Source: VMCP01 sp964527775 (lineage in GTDB: Bacteria; Bacteroidota; Bacteroidia; NS11-12g; UBA955). Taken from it: a stretch of DNA of 29,373 bases. Under the pieces are notes generated by a model. The model was not told where the DNA came from and did no database searches. It saw only the letters and a list, made by a program, of their open reading frames with translations. The position numbers and the translations under genes were made by a program. Position 1 is the stretch's first letter, and the number at the start of each line of letters is the position of its first letter. The DNA lies in NCBI GenBank assembly GCA_964527775.1, contig CAZGQS010000026.1, positions 1-29,373 of the forward strand. Direction: 5' to 3'. Shown in pieces: positions 25,301 through 29,373 of this stretch.

Positions 25301-25502
25301 TGGCTACAACCCCATCTTCTAATTCTTCTGGTGACGCACCTGGATAAACCAAATTCACATTAATGATTCGGCTGTCTACCAAAGGAAAAAAGCTCGCCGT
25401 CATCTTTGAATAAGCCACAAATCCCGACATGGTCAAAATCACCAATAAGGTATTGACCGAAACCGGATATTTTATAAAATACGTGATCAGCTTTTTCATC
25501 AT
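22332..25502 (-). CDS. RND family efflux pump (AcrB/HAE1-like)
   Basis: The inner membrane proton-driven pump of the tripartite system, 1056 residues. The first transmembrane helix (about 10-32) starts ITYFIKYPVSVNTLLVILTM. The proton-relay aspartates in TM4 are D398 and D399 (VGILVDDGIVISENIYSHYEQG). GIIVNDSLVLIDKMN in TM10 and the porter domains with EDGVVAIVEEKLQGVSGIERV are also visible. Two tandem ATGs (25502 and 25499) are possible starts; the first gives an ATGA overlap with the adaptor stop codon. Substrates cannot be read from the sequence. The family includes multidrug, bile salt and siderophore exporters. Confidence 0.96.
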   Translation of the reverse strand: MMKKLITYFIKYPVSVNTLLVILTMSGFVAYSKMTASFFPLVDSRIINVNLVYPGASPEELEDGVVAIVEEKLQGVSGIERVTSKSKENLAIVTVEVEKGYSTSQALEDVQNAVNSINNFPTELERPLVFLRENINFTINYGISGNEISLSALKSYARRVEKDLLKFEGISKVELSGFPQEEIEISFDDASLRRHNLNLEQAGLLIKSSNIDITGGTVKTPQEELLIRSRNKGYHAQELENLVLITQSNGTLVRLKDVATVKDKWAEDPNRIFIDGKPAVEVLVQSTDREDLLKNAAFVREYFAEFQEQNPQLKATLIRDQSETLNERKQLLIDNGIIGMILVLVLLSMFLNIRIAFWVAMGIPVAFLGMFILAYWSGVTINVISLFGMIVVVGILVDDGIVISENIYSHYEQGKSAIRAAIDGTVEVMPAVFSSVVTTMVAFSFFFLVDGRAGDFFSELAFVVIATLFVSLIEALMFLPSHMAHSKALTAEGNNKNLLERSSDRLMSFMRDRLYAPVLRFALGHKWFAFLFMIGLVIITVGGAKGGWIKFTFFPVLERNDVPIELTMPSGTREEITNERLVRIEEAVKRVNSQLSSKRTDGKEVVTKIERKVGPSASQGSVNAILLPSEFRGISSMDLAALFRKELGSMDDAEKLTFGQASAFGKPVSVTLLSSNTKELDAAKSELREKMSAIPELKDVIESIQQGRKEINLKLTDKAYSLGFNEAQLLAQVRRGYFGYEAQRLQRGKDEVKVWVRYNDEQRNSIQRMEDMRIRTADGRDIPLKELAQISIKRGVVDIDHLDGQRQVTIEAELSNAMVSAPEIISRIKAELMPSLLAKYPSVSPLFEGQNREAAKTQKSSKFALPFVLLSILAIITLTFRSLSQALVIMVFLVPFSLIGVAWGHVIHGQQMSILSFLGVVALIGIIVNDSLVLIDKMNGFLKEGMPFKDAVYQAGYSRFRAIFLTSATTVAGLAPLILEKSFQAQFLIPMAISVAYGIALATVLTLIMLPVFLSAWNNIKRFGWFVWDAGEMPSAESVEPAIIELRSELEELKND

Positions 25503-26635
25503 TTACCCGCCGTTTGTGGTACTACTTTCATTCCTTCAAATCCACCAGAAATTTGCTGATTCACTAAAATTGTGCCCGCTTCCAACCCCGACACCAAGGC
25601 TTTCTGCCCTTTAAATCCATGAACAATCACGGGTTTAACAACCAAGGTAGAATCTTTTTCATTTACTAAAAATACGGTTTGTTCATTGCTCAACAGGTTC
25701 CTTGCAATTTCGGTGCTTCCATTCACCTCTGCAGCTGCAATATTCATTTCAAAAAATTGCCCCTCTTTCAATTCGGGGTGATTAATTTGAATGATTACAC
25801 TTACCATTTGAGTTTGCAAATCAACCACTTCATTAAATCTGAGAATTCTCCCTTGATACGCTTTACCTTCTGAACTTAATTGAACACTTTGTCCTTCACT
25901 TAGATATTTCAGCTGATTAGGAACTACAGATGCTTCCAACTCAAAAACCCCGGGCTGTACAAAAGTTCCAATTTTTTGCCCTGCTCTTACTAAAGCCCCA
26001 GGTTCAATATTTGTCTCTACCAATACTCCAGAATATGGTGCTATTATTCGGTATTTGGCTAACCTCTCTTCCAAACTTTTAATATTATAATAAGTAGTTA
26101 AAACACTCCTAGCTGATAAGAATTTTTTCAATGAAGTTGAATTTACCACTGGTAATTCAGGCAATGTTTTCTCAACTTGAACTTTTTGAATGAATGCCTC
26201 CCAAAAAGCAAATTCAGCAGAATGATCTATTTGAATATCGGGCATAACTTGAGAAACCAAACCTAAAAACGCTGAACGTTGTGATTTCAACTGTCCTTCA
26301 AATTCCTTGGAATCAATAACAGCAATGGGTGAGCCTGCTCCCATTCGAGCCCCTTTCCTAAAGTTTGCATTCTGCAACACTCCAGTAACTTCAGCATAAA
26401 CCTCAAATCTATTTTGCGCTTTCAACCTTCCTGAAGCTACAACATTGAGCCTATTGCTTTGCAAAACCACCTCACTCACCTCCACCGTCTTGGTTCTGAA
26501 CGAAGTCAAAGGAGCCTTTGCCTCTTTGGGAGCAGACAACTTTTTAGAGATAAATACACTCAACAAGATAGCTGCAACCCCCAAAACCAATGATCTCACC
26601 AAGGTCTTGTTACCGCGAAGTTCTAATTTCATCAT
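25499..26635 (-). CDS. RND efflux periplasmic adaptor (membrane fusion protein)
   Basis: The first gene of the efflux operon, 378 residues. An N-terminal membrane anchor (about 11-30) precedes the lipoyl half-motif with VVASGRLKAQNRFEVYAEVTGVL, a short helical hairpin region (about 110-190), the second lipoyl half YRIIAPYSGVLVETNIEPGALVRAGQ, and a beta-barrel domain (VPNQLKYLSEGQSVQLSS). There is no lipobox. Two adjacent ATGs exist (26635 and 26632). It overlaps the pump gene by four bases. The operon order is adaptor, pump, channel, the usual one. Confidence 0.93.
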   Translation of the reverse strand: MMKLELRGNKTLVRSLVLGVAAILLSVFISKKLSAPKEAKAPLTSFRTKTVEVSEVVLQSNRLNVVASGRLKAQNRFEVYAEVTGVLQNANFRKGARMGAGSPIAVIDSKEFEGQLKSQRSAFLGLVSQVMPDIQIDHSAEFAFWEAFIQKVQVEKTLPELPVVNSTSLKKFLSARSVLTTYYNIKSLEERLAKYRIIAPYSGVLVETNIEPGALVRAGQKIGTFVQPGVFELEASVVPNQLKYLSEGQSVQLSSEGKAYQGRILRFNEVVDLQTQMVSVIIQINHPELKEGQFFEMNIAAAEVNGSTEIARNLLSNEQTVFLVNEKDSTLVVKPVIVHGFKGQKALVSGLEAGTILVNQQISGGFEGMKVVPQTAGK

Positions 26636-26658
26636 TTAAACAGAGCTTTAATAATCAA

Positions 26659-26666
26659 CAAATTTA
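26659..26666 (-). promoter_or_regulatory. -7 box (TAAATTTG) of the RND efflux operon
   Basis: TAAATTTG on the minus strand matches TAnnTTTG exactly, 23 bases before the adaptor ATG. No TTG at standard spacing upstream is seen. No repressor gene or clear operator is next to it. Confidence 0.5.
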
Positions 26667-26775
26667 CGAACAAATAAATCGTCAGCCGGCCGGTTTTTTA
26701 CCAATAAGGACTTTTGTCACACACAAGCACATCTTATTTAATTTATAAATAATCTATTGTTTCTATTTATAATTT

Positions 26776-26801
26776 TTGGACCAAAAAAATTTGTAAATTT
26801 G
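26776..26801 (+). promoter_or_regulatory. Candidate promoter of katG
   Basis: TTG (26776-26778), a 15-base spacer and TAAATTTG (26794-26801, exact consensus) point toward katG. The leader would be about 175 bases and includes heptamer array D. The stretch 26636-26981 carries no gene: it holds the divergent efflux promoter, this promoter, an A/T-rich unique part with a GTTGAA/TTCAAC pair (26811 and 26845), and the array. Confidence 0.45.
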
Positions 26802-26853
26802 ACTCCGTCTGTTGAACTAAACTAGCAAACAAATTGTTAAATCTTCAACAAAT

Positions 26854-26972
26854 CACCAAAGACCAAAGACCAAGGACCAAGGACCAAAGACCAAGGACCA
26901 AAGACCAAAGACCAAGGACCAAAGACCAAAGACCAAGGACCAAAGACTAAAGACTAAAGACTAAACCCTAAA
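26854..26972. repeat. Heptamer repeat array D forming the katG leader
   Basis: Seventeen heptamers (119 bp) lie in one register: GACCAAA and GACCAAG units mixed from 26854 to 26944 (the first unit is CACCAAA), then three GACTAAA (26945-26965) and one CCCTAAA. The array ends nine bases before the katG ATG. The change from C to T at the fourth position next to the start codon is the same as in array C2 before ppk1. Confidence 0.95.
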
Positions 26973-26981
26973 TAAAACAAT

Positions 26982-29186
26982 ATGTCAGAACACGGATCTA
27001 ACTCAGAAGGAAAATGCCCATTTACTGGGGCAGTTGCATCCAACGCAGCAGGAAAAGGCACTAAAAACCGTGATTGGTGGCCCAATCAGCTCCCATTGAA
27101 CATTCTTCGCCAGCATTCGAACAAATCGAATCCTATGGACGAAGGCTTCAACTACCGTCAAGAATTCGCCTCATTGAACCTGATCGAAGTTAAAGCAGAC
27201 ATAGAAAAAGTCATGACCGACTCTAAAGACTGGTGGCCCGCTGACTTCGGTCACTACGGCCCCTTCTTCATTCGTATGTCTTGGCACTCTGCAGGTACCT
27301 ACAGAACCGGCGACGGTCGTGGTGGTGCAGGAACAGGAACACAGCGTTTCGCTCCACTTAACAGCTGGCCTGACAATACCAACTTAGACAAAGCACGTTT
27401 ACTTTTGTGGCCCATCAAACAGAAATATGGCAAGAAATTATCTTGGGCCGACCTCATGATTTTGGCCGGTAACGTGGCTCTTGAATCTATGGGATTCAAA
27501 ACCTTCGGTTTTGGTGGCGGACGCGAGGACATTTGGGAGCCAGAAGAAGATATCTACTGGGGTAATGAACACGAGTGGCTCGCAGACAAACGCTACTCCG
27601 GTGATCGCGACCTAGAAAATCCATTGGCCGCAGTTCAAATGGGGTTGATTTATGTAAACCCAGAAGGCCCTAATGCCAATCCAGATCCTATTGCATCAGC
27701 TCGCGACATCCGCGAAACCTTTGCACGTATGGCCATGAACGACGAAGAAACTGTGGCTCTGATTGCTGGGGGACATACATTCGGTAAAACTCACGGTGCT
27801 GGAGACCCAAGCAAATACGTTGGTCCAGAACCAGCAGGAGCTCCTATCGAAGAACAAGGTTTGGGATGGAGAAATACCATGGGAACAGGACACGGTGAAA
27901 ACACCATCACTTCAGGACTTGAAGGCACATGGACTACCACTCCAACCAAATGGAGCAACAACTATTTCGAAAACCTTTTCTCATACGAGTGGGAATTGTT
28001 CAAAAGCCCTGCAGGTGCTCACCAGTGGAGACCAAAAAACAACGCAGGCGCTGGAACCGTTCCAGACGCTCACAATCCATCAAAAAGCCATGCTCCAACC
28101 ATGTTGACTACTGATTTGGCGTTGATCATGGACCCAGCATATGAGAAAATCTCTCGCAGATTTTACGAAAATCCTGACCAATTCGCCGATGCTTTTGCTC
28201 GCGCTTGGTTCAAATTAACCCACAGAGACATGGGTCCTAAAGCCCTTTACGTAGGCCCAGAAGTCCCCGCTGAAGACCTAATTTGGCAAGACCCAATTCC
28301 TGCTATTAACCACGCAATCATTGATTCAAACGATGTTGCATCCTTGAAAACAGAAATATTGAACAGCGGCTTAACCGTTTCAGAACTTGTTGCAACTGCT
28401 TGGGCGTCAGCGTCTACCTTTAGAGGTTCAGACAAGCGCGGTGGTGCCAACGGCGGACGTTTGCGTTTGGCTCCCCAAAAATTCTGGGAAGCTAACAATC
28501 CTTCACAGTTGAGCAAAGTTCTTGATACTTTGAGCGGAATTCAGTCGAAATTTAACTCCGCTCAGTCTAACGGCAAGCAAGTATCCATGGCTGATTTGAT
28601 TGTTCTCGGGGGATGTGCAGCCGTTGAAAAAGCAGCTAGCGATGCAGGACATACAATTTCGGTTCCATTCACACCAGGTAGAGCAGATGCTTCACAAGAG
28701 CATACCGATGTAGAATCGTTCAGCGTTCTAGAACCTCAAGCAGATGGTTTCCGCAACTACAGCAAAAAACGTTACAGTGTTTCGGCCGAAGAAATGTTGG
28801 TTGACAAAGCTCAATTGATGACACTTACTGCTCCTGAAATGACTGTTTTAGTAGGTGGTATGCGTGCTTTGAACGCCAATTGGGACGGTTCAAAACACGG
28901 CGTGTTCACTGACAGACCAGGTGTCTTATCAAACGACTTCTTCAAGAATCTGCTTGATTTCAACATCACCTGGAAACCTACTTCAGACCATAAAGATACC
29001 TTCGAAGGAAGCGATCGCGCAACCGGAACTGTTAAGTACACTGGTACCCGCGTTGACCTCATCTTCGGTTCAAACTCAGAGCTTCGCGCCATCGCCGAAG
29101 TGTACGCCTTCGCAGACGGCGAAGCGAAATTTATCAAAGATTTCGTAGCCGCTTGGAACAAGGTAATGAACCTAGATCGTTTTTAA
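26982..29186 (+). CDS. katG: Catalase-peroxidase
   Basis: A bifunctional haem enzyme that removes hydrogen peroxide. The length of 734 residues and both tandem peroxidase domains are present. The distal site is R98, W101, H102 in FIRMSWHSAGTYR, and the proximal haem ligand is H265 in GGHTFGKTHG. The Met-Tyr-Trp crosslink needed for catalase activity can form from W101, Y224 (GLIYVNPEGP) and M250 (ETFARMAM). All are offset by five or six from Mycobacterium tuberculosis KatG. There is no signal peptide; it is cytoplasmic. The gene stands alone between two heptamer arrays. The start has no Shine-Dalgarno sequence but an A-rich stretch. No OxyR site could be recognised. Confidence 0.98.
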   Translation: MSEHGSNSEGKCPFTGAVASNAAGKGTKNRDWWPNQLPLNILRQHSNKSNPMDEGFNYRQEFASLNLIEVKADIEKVMTDSKDWWPADFGHYGPFFIRMSWHSAGTYRTGDGRGGAGTGTQRFAPLNSWPDNTNLDKARLLLWPIKQKYGKKLSWADLMILAGNVALESMGFKTFGFGGGREDIWEPEEDIYWGNEHEWLADKRYSGDRDLENPLAAVQMGLIYVNPEGPNANPDPIASARDIRETFARMAMNDEETVALIAGGHTFGKTHGAGDPSKYVGPEPAGAPIEEQGLGWRNTMGTGHGENTITSGLEGTWTTTPTKWSNNYFENLFSYEWELFKSPAGAHQWRPKNNAGAGTVPDAHNPSKSHAPTMLTTDLALIMDPAYEKISRRFYENPDQFADAFARAWFKLTHRDMGPKALYVGPEVPAEDLIWQDPIPAINHAIIDSNDVASLKTEILNSGLTVSELVATAWASASTFRGSDKRGGANGGRLRLAPQKFWEANNPSQLSKVLDTLSGIQSKFNSAQSNGKQVSMADLIVLGGCAAVEKAASDAGHTISVPFTPGRADASQEHTDVESFSVLEPQADGFRNYSKKRYSVSAEEMLVDKAQLMTLTAPEMTVLVGGMRALNANWDGSKHGVFTDRPGVLSNDFFKNLLDFNITWKPTSDHKDTFEGSDRATGTVKYTGTRVDLIFGSNSELRAIAEVYAFADGEAKFIKDFVAAWNKVMNLDRF

Positions 29187-29200
29187 CCAGATATCAACTT

Positions 29201-29319
29201 TCAGCCATCAGCCATCAGCCGTCATTAGATTGCTGGTAGTTGGTGGCTGATTGCCGTTATTGGTCAGCGGTCAGCCATCAGCCATCAGCCATCAGCCATC
29301 AGCCATCAGCCGTCAGCTG
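29201..29319. repeat. Heptamer repeat array E downstream of katG
   Basis: Three units (TCAGCCA twice, then TCAGCCG) fill 29201-29221. Eight more fill 29264-29319 (TCAGCGG, five TCAGCCA, TCAGCCG, TCAGCTG). The 42 bp between them equals six heptamers, so both blocks share one register. The array starts 14 bp after the katG stop codon and ends where the putative IS3 terminus begins. Confidence 0.9.
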
Positions 29320-29373
29320 TGACTCGTCCTAGAAAAAGTAGACACAAAAATAAGAACTATGTCTACACAACAC
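29318..29373 (+). mobile_element. Probable left end of an IS3-family insertion sequence (truncated by window)
   Basis: The sequence begins TGTGACTCGTCC and continues with AAAAAGTAGACA and an A-rich stretch. This pattern (TG, CC, a run of A, then GT-GACA) is typical of terminal inverted repeats in IS3/IS150-like elements. A GTAGACA/TGTCTAC inverted pair (29338-29344 and 29360-29366) lies inside. A start codon at 29359 is at the usual distance for orfA. The rest is outside the window, so the call rests on about 55 bp. Confidence 0.4.
29359..29373 (+). CDS. Possible start of a transposase orfA (5 codons visible)
   Basis: ATG followed by Ser-Thr-Gln-His runs off the window. Only its position behind the putative IS terminus supports it. 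Confidence 0.22.

Noticed and set aside
26681..26694. GTCAGCC followed by a CCGGCCGG palindrome might be a terminator or a heptamer array.
   Set aside because: There is only one heptamer-like unit and the palindrome has no loop, so neither call can be supported. It may be a decayed remnant.
26966..26972. CCCTAAA equals the plant-type telomere heptamer.
   Set aside because: It occurs once, at the edge of a GACTAAA array, and differs from its neighbours by two bases. Chance or mutation explains it.
29020..29186. Possible truncation at the katG C-terminus.
   Set aside because: The reading frame ends in the normal KatG C-terminal helix (FVAAWNKVMNLDRF), so the gene is complete.

Overview
The window looks like chromosome from a free-living, aerobic member of the Bacteroidota, probably near the flavobacterial or cytophagal lineages. 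The evidence is: promoter boxes of the Bacteroidota type TAnnTTTG in front of many genes, almost no Shine-Dalgarno sequences, a GH92 mannosidase, a TonB-dependent receptor with an N-terminal carboxypeptidase-regulatory-like domain, and a lipoprotein whose mature N-terminus (Cys-Gly-Asp-Asp) resembles the Bacteroidota surface-export signal. No species can be named from this sequence alone. I see no rRNA, tRNA, CRISPR array or phage gene.

Layout, left to right. Positions 111-6974 are on the minus strand: a secreted GH92 alpha-mannosidase with a C-terminal F5/8C-like domain, an OmpA-like lipoprotein, and a translationally coupled operon mhpD-mhpF-mhpE (hydratase, acylating acetaldehyde dehydrogenase, aldolase). 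Divergent from it at 7039 is a dmpH-like 4-oxalocrotonate decarboxylase. Together these four enzymes can take 4-oxalocrotonate to pyruvate and acetyl-CoA; no ring-cleavage gene is present. Next, on the plus strand, come a probably highly expressed beta-helix surface lipoprotein and a 966-residue TonB-dependent receptor, separated by a terminator-like hairpin. The receptor gene is flanked by a 12-bp inverted repeat.

Positions 12435-21011 form an 8.6-kb plus-strand run with a polyphosphate flavour: ppk1, a ppx/gppA phosphatase, acs, then a three-gene cassette of a DUF4956 membrane protein, a CotH-kinase-like protein fused to a beta-helix, and a VTC-domain protein. A minus-strand tripartite RND efflux operon (adaptor, pump, TolC-like channel; 26635 down to 21020) converges on it with only 8 bp between stop codons. 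A complete katG follows on the plus strand, and the window ends in what looks like the left end of an IS3-family insertion sequence.

The most unusual feature is a family of intergenic arrays built from 7-bp units (1-89, 4075-4249, 12174-12236, 12296-12428, 26854-26972, 29201-29319). Several sequence families occur: TCAGCCN, CGGTGAT or its complement, GACCAAA and GAGAGTT. One array passes through several of these without losing the 7-bp register, and two arrays keep the register across diverged gaps of 35 and 42 bp. They sit directly before start codons (ppk1, katG) or directly after stop codons (mhpE, katG, GH92). They resemble in principle the heptameric STRR repeats of cyanobacteria, but the composite, register-keeping structure here deserves attention.
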